From: Bittarella massiliensis (ex Durand et al. 2017)
Lineage (GTDB): Bacteria; Bacillota; Clostridia; Oscillospirales; Ruminococcaceae
Assembly: GCF_017566145.1 (NCBI RefSeq)
Contig: NZ_JABFCL010000001.1
Coordinates: 62,001-126,000 of the forward strand
DNA length: 64,000 bases
Direction of reading: 5' to 3'
Part shown: positions 41,474 to 50,602 of the stretch, in pieces
How positions within the stretch are numbered: the first letter of the stretch is position 1
Layout: every line of letters begins with the position of its first letter
The notes under the pieces: generated by a model
Databases searched by the model: none
What the model was told of the DNA's origin: nothing
What the model saw: the letters and a program-made list of their open reading frames with translations, nothing else
Position numbers and translations under genes: made by a program

Positions 41474-43174
41474 ATGTTGCGAACACTCTACATTGAAAAT
41501 GTCGCCGTCATCCAGCGGGCCACCCTGCCGCTGGAGACGGGGCTCAACGTCCTCACCGGCGAGACCGGCGCGGGAAAATCCATCCTCATCGGTGCGGTCA
41601 ACGCCATTTTGGGCAACCGCACTTCCAAGGATATGGTGCGCCAGGGGGCCGATAGGGCCTTGATCAGCGCCCTGTTTGAGGAGCTCTCCCCGGCGGTGAC
41701 CGCCCGGGCAGAGGAGATGGGCTACGACTGCCCCGACGGCAGTTTGCTGATCGTGCGGGAGATCGGGAGAGACGGCAGAAACACCTGCAAGATCGGCGGG
41801 CGTCCGGCCAATGTGTCCATCCTCAAAGAGCTGGGGCAGCTGCTCATCAATGTTCACGGACAGCACGACAGCCAGCAACTGTTGGACGAAAAGAGCCATA
41901 TTCGGGTGCTGGACACCTACGGCCAGCTGGAACCCCTGCTTGAGCGCTACCAGACCCAATATGTCAAGGTGCGGGATCTCAAGCGCACCATCGCCGACCT
42001 GGAGGCCCGCCGCAGCGAGCGGGAGCGCCAGATCGACCTGCTCTCCTACCAGATCGGCGAGATCACCGAGGCCGACCCGGCCCCCGGTGAAGACCTGGTG
42101 CTGGAAGAGCAGATCAACAAGGCCAAATACGCCGAGCTCATCGCCCAGAATCTACAGGCCGCGCAGGACTGCTTGAACGGCGGGGAAGAGGGGAGTGGCG
42201 CCATCGGCCTGTTGCAGACGGCGGTCCAGTCCCTGCAAAACATCCGCGAGTACCTGCCTGCCACCGGCGCAGTGGGGGACAAGCTGACTGCCCTCCTCTA
42301 CGAGCTGCAAGAGCACGCCGCCGACCTCTCCGCCCTTTCGGGCGGTTCGGATGCGGACGCCTATGTGGACATCGACTTTTTGGAAAATCGCCTGGCCACC
42401 CTGCAGCAGCTGGAGAAAAAATACGGCGCCACCCTCGACGAGGTGCTCGCTTACCGGGACGACTGCCAGCACCAACTCGAGGCCCTCGCCGGCAGCGACG
42501 AGGAGATCCTCTCCCTCAAAGAGCAGATGCGGGACGAGTTGCGCGCCGCCACCGACTTAGCCCAGCAGCTCTCGGCCAAGCGGAAAAAGGCGGGGGAGCG
42601 TTTTTCCGCCGCCATCTGCCGGGAGTTGGCCTTCCTCAATATGAGCGGGGTCACCTTTGTCACCGAGGTGGTTTCGGAACCCAAACTCCACCGGGATGGA
42701 ATGGACGCCGTCCGCTTCCTCATCTCGGCCAACGTGGGGGAGGCGCCCAAATCCATCTCGAAGATCGCTTCGGGGGGCGAGCTCTCCCGCATCATGCTGG
42801 CCATCAAAAACATCCTCGCCGAGAAGGACCAGATCGACACCCTGATCTTTGACGAGATCGACACTGGAGTCAGTGGCAGCGCCGCCCAGAAGATCGGTCA
42901 AAAGCTCAAGGAGACCGCCGCCTCCCACCAGATCATCTGCGTCACCCACTCGGCCAGTCTGGCCGCCTATGGGGGCAACCACCTGCTGATCTCCAAGCAC
43001 TCCGACGGGGTGTCGACCTTTACCGACATCCGCCCGCTGGGAGAGGAGGAGAGGGTGCGGGAGTTGGCCCGCATCATCTCCGGCGACGCAGTCAGTGGGG
43101 TGTCGCTGCAAAATGCCCGGGAAATGCTAGCCCGCGCCCAGGGCGGTGTTGACAACCACCCTACAAACGGGTAA
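41474..43174 (+). CDS. recN: DNA repair protein RecN
   Basis: 566 aa SMC-like ATPase for double-strand break repair. Seen: LYIENVAVIQRA, Walker A GETGAGKSI, coiled-coil arms in the middle, signature SGGELSRIMLAI, Walker B LIFDEIDTGVSG, and CVTHSASLAAYG. ATG 41474 is chosen over an upstream in-frame ATG inside argR. The last 30 bases contain the promoter of the tyrS leader. Confidence 0.96.
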   Translation: MLRTLYIENVAVIQRATLPLETGLNVLTGETGAGKSILIGAVNAILGNRTSKDMVRQGADRALISALFEELSPAVTARAEEMGYDCPDGSLLIVREIGRDGRNTCKIGGRPANVSILKELGQLLINVHGQHDSQQLLDEKSHIRVLDTYGQLEPLLERYQTQYVKVRDLKRTIADLEARRSERERQIDLLSYQIGEITEADPAPGEDLVLEEQINKAKYAELIAQNLQAAQDCLNGGEEGSGAIGLLQTAVQSLQNIREYLPATGAVGDKLTALLYELQEHAADLSALSGGSDADAYVDIDFLENRLATLQQLEKKYGATLDEVLAYRDDCQHQLEALAGSDEEILSLKEQMRDELRAATDLAQQLSAKRKKAGERFSAAICRELAFLNMSGVTFVTEVVSEPKLHRDGMDAVRFLISANVGEAPKSISKIASGGELSRIMLAIKNILAEKDQIDTLIFDEIDTGVSGSAAQKIGQKLKETAASHQIICVTHSASLAAYGGNHLLISKHSDGVSTFTDIRPLGEEERVRELARIISGDAVSGVSLQNAREMLARAQGGVDNHPTNG

Positions 43175-43177
43175 GAT
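43149..43177 (+). promoter_or_regulatory. Sigma-A promoter of the tyrS T-box leader
   Basis: TTGACA, 17 bases, TAAGAT, located within the 3' end of recN. Confidence 0.7.
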
Positions 43178-43183
43178 ACAGGT

Positions 43184-43463
43184 AATGAAAACTTGCTTAC
43201 AGGCAGGGAAGGGGACCAGTACCGCCGATCCAAAGTCCCAAGAGAGCTTTCGTTTTGCTGAGAGAAAGCGGCTTTTCCGGCGGGAATACACCCCTGAGCC
43301 GCCCTTTCGAACCCGGCCCTAAAGCCGGCAGTAGGGGGGGCCGTCCGGCGCTCGTTACCGCGCCCCAATGAGGCCTGTCTCCTGCTAGGAGACGGCAAAC
43401 TGAGGTGGTACCGCGCGTGAAAACTCGCCCTCTGTGCACAAAACATGCACAGAGGGCTTTTTT
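43184..43463 (+). ncRNA. Tyrosine T-box leader
   Basis: A T-box riboregulator that reads uncharged tRNA(Tyr) and controls tyrS by antitermination. Seen: the T-box core GAGGTGGTACCGCG (43402-43415), which binds the tRNA acceptor end. The specifier codon UAC is at 43287-43289, in a GAAUACACC loop within stem I. The terminator stem GCCCTCTGTGCA / TGCACAGAGGGC is followed by six T (43427-43463). Confidence 0.93.
43427..43463 (+). terminator. T-box regulated terminator before tyrS
   Basis: A 12-bp stem and T run; the alternative antiterminator uses the T-box core. Confidence 0.9.
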
Positions 43464-43488
43464 ATCAAATGAAAAAGGAGAATGTATT

Positions 43489-44715
43489 GTGGGAATCTTT
43501 AATGAACTGCAGGCTCGGGGCCTGATCGCCCAGTCGACCAACATGGAGAGGGTGGAGGAGCTGCTCAACGGCGACAAGCCGATCACCTTCTACATCGGCT
43601 TTGACGCCACTGCAGACAGCCTTCATGTGGGGCACTTTTTGCAGCTGACGGTCATGCGGCGGTTGCAGCAGGCGGGCCATCGCCCCATTGCCCTGCTGGG
43701 CGGCGGCACCACTCTGGTGGGCGACCCCACCGGCAAGACCGACATGCGCAAGATGCTCACCAAGGAGGAGATCGCCCACAACGTGGAGCGGTTCCAGCAG
43801 CAGATGTCCAAGTTCGTCGACTTCACCGACGGGCGCGCCCTGGTGCTCAACAACGCCGACTGGCTCTGCAAGCTAAATTATCTGGACTTTCTGCGGGATG
43901 TTGGTGTATACTTTACAGTGAACAAGATGCTCGCCGCCGAGTGCTTTAAGTCACGCATGGAAAAGGGACTCTCCTTCATCGAGTTCAACTACATGATCAT
44001 GCAGAGCTACGACTTCCTGCACATGTACGACACTGTCGGCTGCACCATGGAGTTGGGGGGAGATGACCAGTGGGCCAACATCCTCGGCGGGGTGGACTTG
44101 ATCCGCCGCGTCAAGAGGGAAGAGGCCTACGGCATGACCTTCACCCTGTTGACCACCAAAGAGGGAAAGAAGATGGGCAAGACCGAGAGCGGCGCCGTCT
44201 GGCTCGACCCCGAGAAGACCAGCCCTTACGAGTTCTTCCAGTACTGGCGCAACATCGACGATGCCGATGTCATCCACTGCATGAAGATGCTCACCTTTAT
44301 GCCCCTGGAGGAGATCGCCCAGTACGAGGCGCTGCAGGATCGCGAGATCAACCGGGCCAAAGAAAAACTGGCCTTTGAACTGACCAAACTGGTTCACAGC
44401 GAGGAGGAGGCACAGAAAGCCCTTGAGGCGTCCAAGTCCCTCTTCGCCGCGGGTTCCGCCTCCGAGCACATGCCCACCACCCCCCTCGACCAGTCTCTGG
44501 TGCAGGGCGGCTCCGTCGGTCTGCTGGACCTGATGGTGATGTCCGGTCTGACCCCCTCCAAAGGAGAGGCCCGGCGGTTGGTGCAGCAGGGCGGCGTCAG
44601 TGTCGGTGAGGAGAAGATTGCCGACGCCCAATACCGCGTCTCCCTGGAGGCGTTCAAAGACGGCTTTATCATCATTAAAAAGGGAAAAAAGACCTTCCAC
44701 AAAATCACCCTGTAA
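43489..44715 (+). CDS. tyrS: Tyrosyl-tRNA synthetase
   Basis: 408 aa class I synthetase. Seen: HVGH (the HIGH motif), GFDATADSLHVGHFLQL, the tyrosine-binding GGDDQWANI, and KMGKTESG (the KMSKS motif). C-terminal S4 domain (LTPSKGEARRLVQQGGVSVGEEKI). GTG 43489 has AAAAAGGAG upstream. Controlled by the T-box in front. Confidence 0.97.
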   Translation: MGIFNELQARGLIAQSTNMERVEELLNGDKPITFYIGFDATADSLHVGHFLQLTVMRRLQQAGHRPIALLGGGTTLVGDPTGKTDMRKMLTKEEIAHNVERFQQQMSKFVDFTDGRALVLNNADWLCKLNYLDFLRDVGVYFTVNKMLAAECFKSRMEKGLSFIEFNYMIMQSYDFLHMYDTVGCTMELGGDDQWANILGGVDLIRRVKREEAYGMTFTLLTTKEGKKMGKTESGAVWLDPEKTSPYEFFQYWRNIDDADVIHCMKMLTFMPLEEIAQYEALQDREINRAKEKLAFELTKLVHSEEEAQKALEASKSLFAAGSASEHMPTTPLDQSLVQGGSVGLLDLMVMSGLTPSKGEARRLVQQGGVSVGEEKIADAQYRVSLEAFKDGFIIIKKGKKTFHKITL

Positions 44716-44737
44716 CAGAAAAGAGAGGTGTGCACAG

Positions 44738-45565
44738 ATGACGACAGAAGTGTTTGGCGTACCGGTAGAGTATAAGATCGTGGGGGAGGGGACTCCCGTT
44801 CTCTGCATCCACGGCTGGACCGAGAGCATGGTGCAGATGGAGCACAGCATCGAACCGGTGTTTGCCCCCTTCATCAGCTACAAGCGGATCTACTTTGATC
44901 TGCCCGGCATGGGGAAGACCCCCCGCTGTGACCAGGTTAAAAACAGCGACGACATGCTGCGGTTTGTCAGGGCTTTTGTCGAACAGGTCATCCCCGAAGG
45001 GCAGTTTTTAGCCATCAGCCGCTCCTACGGCGGCTATATTCTCCGGGGATTGCTGGCGGCCATGCCCGAACGGATCATGGGCGGCATCTTCATCTGCCCG
45101 CTGGTCGAACCCATTCGCCAAAAGCGCATCCTCCCCAACTTCAAGGTGGTCTACCGCAATGAGGAGCTCATCAAGCAGCTGCCAGCCTCTCACCGGGTGC
45201 TCTTCACCAACCTATTTGTCATTCAGGACCAGTACACCTACGACCGCTTCTTGGATGAGCTGGCCTCGGCTGCCGCCATTGACGAGCCCTATCTGCGCAG
45301 TATCAGCCACTCGCCGGGGTACGCCTTCAGCGAACTGCCCGAGGAAAACGGCCTCTGCGATGTCCCCACCCTCTTTTTCCTGGGCAAACAGGACAATGTG
45401 GTGGGATATGCCCAGTGCGTCGACCTGGTGAGGGATCACTATCCCCGCCACTCGCTGCTGCTGTGGGAAAACGCCGGCCACAATCTGGAGATCGAGCACC
45501 ACAACCTCTTTTGCGAGACGCTCAAGAGCTGGTTGCGGGGAATCGAAAACGAAGAGAGCCTGTAA
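44738..45565 (+). CDS. Alpha/beta-hydrolase fold protein
   Basis: 275 aa. Oxyanion region LCIHGWTESMVQME, then AISRSYGG in place of the nucleophile elbow, and VPTLFFLGKQDNVVGY with an Asp, and a C-terminal ENAGHNLEIEH with the His. The elbow reads S-R-S-Y-G, so the first Gly of G-x-S-x-G is Ser, but the catalytic Ser is kept. Substrate unknown. It follows tyrS by 22 bases, so it may fall under T-box control. Confidence 0.85.
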   Translation: MTTEVFGVPVEYKIVGEGTPVLCIHGWTESMVQMEHSIEPVFAPFISYKRIYFDLPGMGKTPRCDQVKNSDDMLRFVRAFVEQVIPEGQFLAISRSYGGYILRGLLAAMPERIMGGIFICPLVEPIRQKRILPNFKVVYRNEELIKQLPASHRVLFTNLFVIQDQYTYDRFLDELASAAAIDEPYLRSISHSPGYAFSELPEENGLCDVPTLFFLGKQDNVVGYAQCVDLVRDHYPRHSLLLWENAGHNLEIEHHNLFCETLKSWLRGIENEESL

Positions 45566-45585
45566 GGGCTACCACAATCAATGAA

Positions 45586-45622
45586 GAAGCCCCAGGCGTT
45601 TTTTTAAAACGCCCGGGGCTTC
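45586..45622. terminator. Bidirectional terminator between the hydrolase and MATE genes
   Basis: GAAGCCCC...GGGGCTTC stem with inner GCGTTTT/AAAACGC arms. T runs are present on both strands. Confidence 0.88.
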
Positions 45623-45635
45623 TTTTTCACAGTTT

Positions 45636-47024
45636 TTACACTTCGAGAGACTCGTCAAACTCCGCTTCTCGAACCACGATGGTTCGCTTCCACTTGTCGG
45701 TTTTCCAGCGCCAGAATGAGGCGACCACCTCAAAGAGGGCGGCAATGGGAATCGAGTAGTAGACGGCGGCAAACCCAAAGGGTTTCATCATCAACAGGGC
45801 GGCCAGGTAGCGGACCACCATCCCCGCGATGGTGATGAGCATCACCATATTCATGTCTCCAACCCCTTTAAGGGTGTTCTCATAGACGTTTCGCAGCCCA
45901 CTTAGGAAGGTGAACGCCACAATAAAGCGCACCATCACCGAGCCGATGTCGATAATCTGCTGCGAACCTTCGCCGCTGATAAACCAAGAGACAATGGTGG
46001 GCCCCAGCAAAAAGACCACCGCCGAAACCGAGAGGCAGAAGATGAGGGAGAGCCAATTGCCCTTTTTCACGCCTTCCCGCACCCGCTTGATCTTTCCGGC
46101 GCCGATGTTCTGGGCCGTAAAGGCGCTCATGGCCACACCGATGCTCATGGCCGGCATAAAGGTGATGTTGTCCACCTTGTTGGCCGCGGTGTAGGCTGCG
46201 ATATAGGCGGTGCCGTAGTTGTTGATGATCCCCTGCATCATAATGCCCACCAGGGAGACCGAGCTCATCTGGATGGTGGAGGGGATCGCCAATTTGAACA
46301 TCTTCATGGCCATTTCGCCGTTGTAGTAGCGGGCCCATCCCGTCTCGTCCGGCTGTTCCAGGAAGGCGATCTTCTTGTAGAGCACAATCCAGGAGATAAC
46401 GCAGCAGACAGTCTGGCTGAGGATGGTGGCGATGGCCACGCCGGCGACGCCCCAGCCGAAGTTGATGACAAAGACCAGGTCCAGCACGATGTTCAAGATG
46501 GTGCAGATGATCAAAAAGTAGAGCGGGGGCTTGCTGTCGCCCAGGGCGCGGTATACTGCGGAGAGGGCGAAGTAGAGAAAGTTAAAGGCCAACCCGCCCA
46601 TGTAGATGCACAGGTAGGTGTTGGCGCCGTCGATGATGTTGGCCGGGGTGTTGATCATCTGCAGGATGGGCTTGCAGACGAAGATACCCACGATCCCCAG
46701 GGCGGTGGCGACAACTCCCTCAAAGATCAAAAAGGTGGTGATAGATTTGCGGCAGCGCTTGTGGTCGCCCGCGCCGAAGTACTGGCCGATGACCACCCCG
46801 CCGCCGGCGGACATGCCGTTGGCAGCGGCGACAAACAAAAAGAAAATGGGGCCGCTTGCCCCAACGGCCGCCAGCGCATCTGCGCCAACCCAGTTGCCGA
46901 CAATCACCGTGTCGGCAATGTTGTAAAACTGCTGAAAGATGTTTCCCAGCAGCATGGGGAGCATGAAGAAGAAAAGTTGCTTCATGATGTGATCCCCACG
47001 CGTCATATCGTTTCGCTGATTCAC
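45636..47024 (-). CDS. MATE-family efflux transporter
   Basis: 462 aa with 12 predicted membrane helices. Seen: MLPMLLGNIFQQFYNIADTVIVGNWVGADALAAVGAS and the second-half repeat PSTIQMSSVSLVGIMMQGIINNYG. It belongs to the NorM/DinF-like sodium- or proton-driven drug/metabolite exporters; the substrate is unknown. The GTG at 47024 is preferred, with GAGGAGGG 6 bases upstream; the frame extends further but has no ribosome site. A palindrome upstream suggests regulation. Confidence 0.93.
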   Translation of the reverse strand: MNQRNDMTRGDHIMKQLFFFMLPMLLGNIFQQFYNIADTVIVGNWVGADALAAVGASGPIFFLFVAAANGMSAGGGVVIGQYFGAGDHKRCRKSITTFLIFEGVVATALGIVGIFVCKPILQMINTPANIIDGANTYLCIYMGGLAFNFLYFALSAVYRALGDSKPPLYFLIICTILNIVLDLVFVINFGWGVAGVAIATILSQTVCCVISWIVLYKKIAFLEQPDETGWARYYNGEMAMKMFKLAIPSTIQMSSVSLVGIMMQGIINNYGTAYIAAYTAANKVDNITFMPAMSIGVAMSAFTAQNIGAGKIKRVREGVKKGNWLSLIFCLSVSAVVFLLGPTIVSWFISGEGSQQIIDIGSVMVRFIVAFTFLSGLRNVYENTLKGVGDMNMVMLITIAGMVVRYLAALLMMKPFGFAAVYYSIPIAALFEVVASFWRWKTDKWKRTIVVREAEFDESLEV

Positions 47025-47061
47025 ATATGACCCTCCTCTTTTAAAATCGACATCGTCAATA

Positions 47062-47090
47062 ATGATACAATATTTTTTTACAGAAAGCAA
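47062..47090 (-). promoter_or_regulatory. Candidate sigma-A promoter of the MATE gene
   Basis: Minus strand TTGCTT, 17 bases, TATCAT, about 38 bases before the start. Confidence 0.45.
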
Positions 47091-47186
47091 ACACATGACA
47101 GCCGATTTAAGGGCTATTTAACCAAATTCTACGCTGTTTTTGGGGCCAATCTTTTTTGCGGTTTTTTGTGCATATTACATAAGTAT

Positions 47187-47205
47187 TTGTGCAAATTTTG
47201 CACAA
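47187..47205. repeat. 19-bp palindrome upstream of the MATE gene (possible operator)
   Basis: TTGTGCAAA T TTTGCACAA, perfect 9-base arms. A further half-site TTGTGCA lies 21 bases away at 47166-47172, two helical turns. It is about 97 bases upstream of the MATE -35, so it may be an activator or repressor site. Confidence 0.45.
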
Positions 47206-47206
47206 C

Positions 47207-47239
47207 AAAACGGACCTCTCTTAAAGAGGTCCGTTTTTT
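47207..47239. terminator. Terminator after the lysine operon
   Basis: AACGGACCTCT / AGAGGTCCGTT stem with T on the plus side and T (as AAAA) on the minus side. It lies 40 bases after the stop of the ACT gene on the minus strand. Confidence 0.85.
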
Positions 47240-47277
47240 GCCGGAATTTGCAGTTATAAAGGGGAACGGGAGGGAAC

Positions 47278-47739
47278 TCACCTTTCCAGCGCCGCTTTGG
47301 CCGCCCCCAGTCCCTCGGCGGGCAACAGCAGGGAGATGTCGGTCTCAGAGGTGGTAATCATGGCAATGGAGGCGCCGCTTTGCTTGACCGCAGCGATCAC
47401 CGCCGCCGCCACACCGGGGCGAAACTGCATCTCTTCCCCCTCGGCCACCAACTTGGCATACCCGTCGGAGATGGAGAATTTGACCGCGGGGAAGTCCCTG
47501 CGGATGGCCCCCAGCACCTCCACTACCTTGGCATAATACCGATTGGAGGTGGTGAAGGAAAAACTGCAGGTGGCGTCCTCAGAGGAGGTGAGGGAGATCA
47601 TATCCAGGTTGACATCCACCTTGGCGATCTCCAAAAAGACCTCTTCTAAAAACTGCGACTGACCGTCGATATTGCGGAAGGTGACCACCATCTGGTCTTC
47701 TACCGCCGCGATACTGGTTACACCAATCATCTTTGCCAT
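47278..47739 (-). CDS. Free-standing tandem ACT protein (aspartokinase regulatory-domain-like)
   Basis: 153 aa. Two ACT repeats: IAAVEDQMVVTFRNIDGQSQFLEEVFLEIAKVDVNLDMIS and FRPGVAAAVIAAVKQSGASIAMITTSETDIS; the latter matches the lysine-site ACT of aspartate kinase. The catalytic kinase domain is absent, and the gene starts with its own ATG and ribosome site, so it is not a visible fragment. It is the last gene of the lysine operon. A role as a regulatory subunit or lysine sensor is inference. Confidence 0.85.
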   Translation of the reverse strand: MAKMIGVTSIAAVEDQMVVTFRNIDGQSQFLEEVFLEIAKVDVNLDMISLTSSEDATCSFSFTTSNRYYAKVVEVLGAIRRDFPAVKFSISDGYAKLVAEGEEMQFRPGVAAAVIAAVKQSGASIAMITTSETDISLLLPAEGLGAAKAALER

Positions 47740-47764
47740 CCTTTCTCTTGCAAGGCCACTCCCT

Positions 47765-48517
47765 TTACAGGAGAGAGGCCATGTCGTACAGGCCGGGGTT
47801 TTGTCCCGCCAAAAAGACCGCTGCGTTGACCGCCCCCACGGCGAACACCTCTTTCGAGGCGGCGCTGTGGCTCAAGGTGAGAACCTCGTCGCGTCCGGCG
47901 AAGATCACCTCGTGCTCGCCGACAATGGTGCCCCCCCGCACCGAGTGGAGCCCCAACTCCTCTTTGCCCCGCTTCTGGCGAGTGCTGTGGCGGTCATATA
48001 CGTATTCGTACCGTCCGCCTGCCGTCTCGTTGATGGCATCGGCGAGCATCAGGGCGGTGCCGCTGGGGGCGTCCACCTTCTGGTTGTGGTGCCTCTCTAC
48101 AATTTCAATGTCGAACTGACCTCCCAAGACCTGTACGGCCTTTTTTGCCAGGGCGGAGAGGAGGTTGATGCCCAGGGACATGTTGGCGCTAAAAAAGATG
48201 GGAACCTCTTTGGCGCTCTCCCTGATTTCTGCCATCTGTTCGGGTGAGAGGCCGGTGGTGCAGATCACTGCCGGAACCCGTCTCTCCCGGGCAAAGCGCA
48301 AAATCTCCCCCAGAAGGGAGGGATGGGAGAAGTCGACAATCACATCCCCCTCTAGGGAACACTCCCCAATGGAGCGATAGAGGGGGAAGGGGAGTCCCTC
48401 TGCCGACTCGGCGATGTCAATTCCCGCCGCGATCTGACAATCCTCCCGCTCGGACACATACTGACTCACCACTCGCCCCATCTTGCCGAGGGCGCCCGCA
48501 AGCAAAATATTGACCAT
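47765..48517 (-). CDS. dapB: 4-Hydroxy-tetrahydrodipicolinate reductase
   Basis: 250 aa. Reduces the dapA product with NAD(P)H in lysine and diaminopimelate synthesis. Seen: N-terminal Rossmann start LLAGALGKMGRVVS, VDFSHPSL, CTTGLSPEQ, SANMSLGIN, and the family signature ERHHNQKVDAPSGTALML. Overlapping or touching the dapA stop. It also feeds dipicolinate synthesis for spores. Confidence 0.96.
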   Translation of the reverse strand: MVNILLAGALGKMGRVVSQYVSEREDCQIAAGIDIAESAEGLPFPLYRSIGECSLEGDVIVDFSHPSLLGEILRFARERRVPAVICTTGLSPEQMAEIRESAKEVPIFFSANMSLGINLLSALAKKAVQVLGGQFDIEIVERHHNQKVDAPSGTALMLADAINETAGGRYEYVYDRHSTRQKRGKEELGLHSVRGGTIVGEHEVIFAGRDEVLTLSHSAASKEVFAVGAVNAAVFLAGQNPGLYDMASLL

Positions 48518-49414
48518 CTATCTGTCCTCCACCAGGCCGTTTTGGGCCAAAGTCTCCCGCAGGACGGCCAATTGGCTCTCTGCCATGGAGCAGAGGGGAA
48601 GCCGGCATTCACCCACGCCCAGCCCCATCAGATTCATGGCATCTTTCACCGGGATGGGGTTGACGTCCATGAAGAGGGCGTTGATGAGGGGCAGCAGTTT
48701 CAGCTGCAGGGCGGTGCTCTCGGCGGTCTTGCCGTCAAAGTAGAGCTGGCAAATCTCGTGGGCCTCTCTGGGCATCACGTTGGAGAGCACCGAGATGACC
48801 CCCTTGCCCCCGAGGGAGAGGATGGGCACGATCTGGTCGTCGTTGCCCGAGTAGACGTCCAGGCAGTCGCCGCAGGCGGCAAACAATTTGGCGATCTCGG
48901 AGATGTTGCCGTTTGCCTCTTTCACCGCCACAATGTTGGGGTGTTTCCCCAACTCCCGATAGGTGTTGATCTGAATGGCCACCCCGGTGCGGGAGGGGAC
49001 ATTGTAGAGGATCACCGGCAGGTCGGTGGCGTCGGCAATGGCAGTAAAGTGCTTGACCAATCCCCGCTGCGAGGTCTTGTTGTAGTAGGGGGTGACGTGC
49101 AGCAGGGCGTCGGCCCCTGCCTCTTTGCTGCGTTTGGACAGCTCCACCGCCACAGCGGTGTCGTTGCTGCCCGCGCCCGCCACCACCGGCACCCGACCGG
49201 CCACCTTTTTCACGGTGTAGCGCACCACATCCAGGTGTTCTTCGTGGCTCATGGCGGCGGATTCGCCGGTGGTCCCGCAGGTGACGATGCAGTCGGTGCC
49301 GTTCTCGATCTGCCAGTCAATGAGTTCCCCCAGCTTGGGGTAGTTGACCTGGCCGTCCTCCAAAAATGGGGTCACAATGGCCACACCGGCGCCGGTAAAT
49401 ACAGTTTTCTTCAT
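48518..49414 (-). CDS. dapA: 4-Hydroxy-tetrahydrodipicolinate synthase
   Basis: 298 aa TIM-barrel aldolase. Seen: VTCGTTGESAAMSHEEH, VVAGAGSNDTAVAVELSK, ILYNVPSRTG, and the Schiff-base Lys in IVAVKEANGN. ATG 49414 has GGGAGGAG 9 bases upstream; the GTG at 49423 would overlap that site. Second gene of the operon. Confidence 0.97.
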   Translation of the reverse strand: MKKTVFTGAGVAIVTPFLEDGQVNYPKLGELIDWQIENGTDCIVTCGTTGESAAMSHEEHLDVVRYTVKKVAGRVPVVAGAGSNDTAVAVELSKRSKEAGADALLHVTPYYNKTSQRGLVKHFTAIADATDLPVILYNVPSRTGVAIQINTYRELGKHPNIVAVKEANGNISEIAKLFAACGDCLDVYSGNDDQIVPILSLGGKGVISVLSNVMPREAHEICQLYFDGKTAESTALQLKLLPLINALFMDVNPIPVKDAMNLMGLGVGECRLPLCSMAESQLAVLRETLAQNGLVEDR

Positions 49415-49470
49415 CGGTGACACTCCTCCCAGTCGAAAGCGCAGAGGATACGTCTCTGCGGCTTTGCCAA

Positions 49471-50550
49471 TCAGTCCAAATAGCCTTTGGCGGCCAACAG
49501 CTCCGCCATCAGCACTGCGCCGCCGGCCGCTCCACGCAGGGTGTTGTGGGAGAGGCAGACAAATTTGTAGTCGTACTGGGCGTCCTCCCGCAGGCGGCCG
49601 ATGGAGACTGCCATCCCGTTTTCCAGGTTGCGGTCCAGCCTGGCCTGGGGGCGGTCGCTCTCTTCAAAATAGTGGAGGAATTGCTTGGGAGCGGAGGGGA
49701 GGTCTAGCTTCTGTGGCTCCCCGGAAAAGGCGGCCCAGCGCGCCTTGATCTCCTCGGCGGTGGGCTTTTTTGCAAAGGAGACAAAGACCGCCGCGGTGTG
49801 CCCGTCGGACACCGGTACCCGCAGGCACTGGGTGGTGATGGAAGGCCCTTCGGCGTTGACGATCGCGCCGCCCTCGACCTTGCCCCAGATCTTCAGGGGC
49901 TCCTGCTCGCTCTTCTCCTCCTCGCCGCCGATAAAGGGGATCACGTTGTCCACGATGTCGGGGAAGGTCTCAAAGGTCTTGCCCGCGCCGGAGATGGCCT
50001 GGTAGGTGCAGGCCAGCACCTTGGTGACCCCAAAGTCCATCAGGGGATGGATGGCGGGCACATAGCTCTGCAGCGAGCAGTTGGACTTGACCGCCACAAA
50101 GCCCCGCTTGGTGCCCAGGCGGACCCGCTGTGCCTCGATGACAGAGGCGTGTTCGGGGTTGATTTCCGGCACGATCATCGGGACGTCGGCCACCCCGCGG
50201 TGGGCCGAGTTGTTGGAGATGACCGGGCACTCCCGCTTTGCATAGGCCTCTTCCAGGGCTTTGATCTCGTCTTTTTTCATGTTGACGGCGCAGAAGACAA
50301 AGTCCACCTGCCCGGTGATCTCGTCCATGTCCTTTTCGGCGTCGAGTACCCGCATCGACTTGACCGACGCGGGCATGGGTTCGCTCATGGCCCAGCGGCT
50401 GCCCACCGCCTCCTCATAGGTCTTTCCCGCCGAGCGGGCAGAGGCCGCCAGCACCTTTAGGTGAAACCAGGGGTGTCCCTCCAGCAGGGTGATAAAGCGC
50501 TGGCCGACCATCCCCGTCGCGCCGACAACGCCCACTTGAAACTCTCTCAT
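49471..50550 (-). CDS. asd: Aspartate-semialdehyde dehydrogenase
   Basis: 359 aa. Seen: [25 protein letters not shown], catalytic Cys in [17 protein letters not shown], and [13 protein letters not shown]. The sequence belongs to the archaeal/fungal-like branch (asd_EA) rather than the common bacterial branch, as in several Clostridia. Start ATG 50550 has AAGGAGGA upstream; the longer frame reads into the riboswitch. First gene after the lysine riboswitch. Confidence 0.95.
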   Translation of the reverse strand: MREFQVGVVGATGMVGQRFITLLEGHPWFHLKVLAASARSAGKTYEEAVGSRWAMSEPMPASVKSMRVLDAEKDMDEITGQVDFVFCAVNMKKDEIKALEEAYAKRECPVISNNSAHRGVADVPMIVPEINPEHASVIEAQRVRLGTKRGFVAVKSNCSLQSYVPAIHPLMDFGVTKVLACTYQAISGAGKTFETFPDIVDNVIPFIGGEEEKSEQEPLKIWGKVEGGAIVNAEGPSITTQCLRVPVSDGHTAAVFVSFAKKPTAEEIKARWAAFSGEPQKLDLPSAPKQFLHYFEESDRPQARLDRNLENGMAVSIGRLREDAQYDYKFVCLSHNTLRGAAGGAVLMAELLAAKGYLD

Positions 50551-50602
50551 CACAATTTCCTCCTTCTCCTTGTACCTTCTCGATCCCTTCCTACAGAAAA
50601 AG

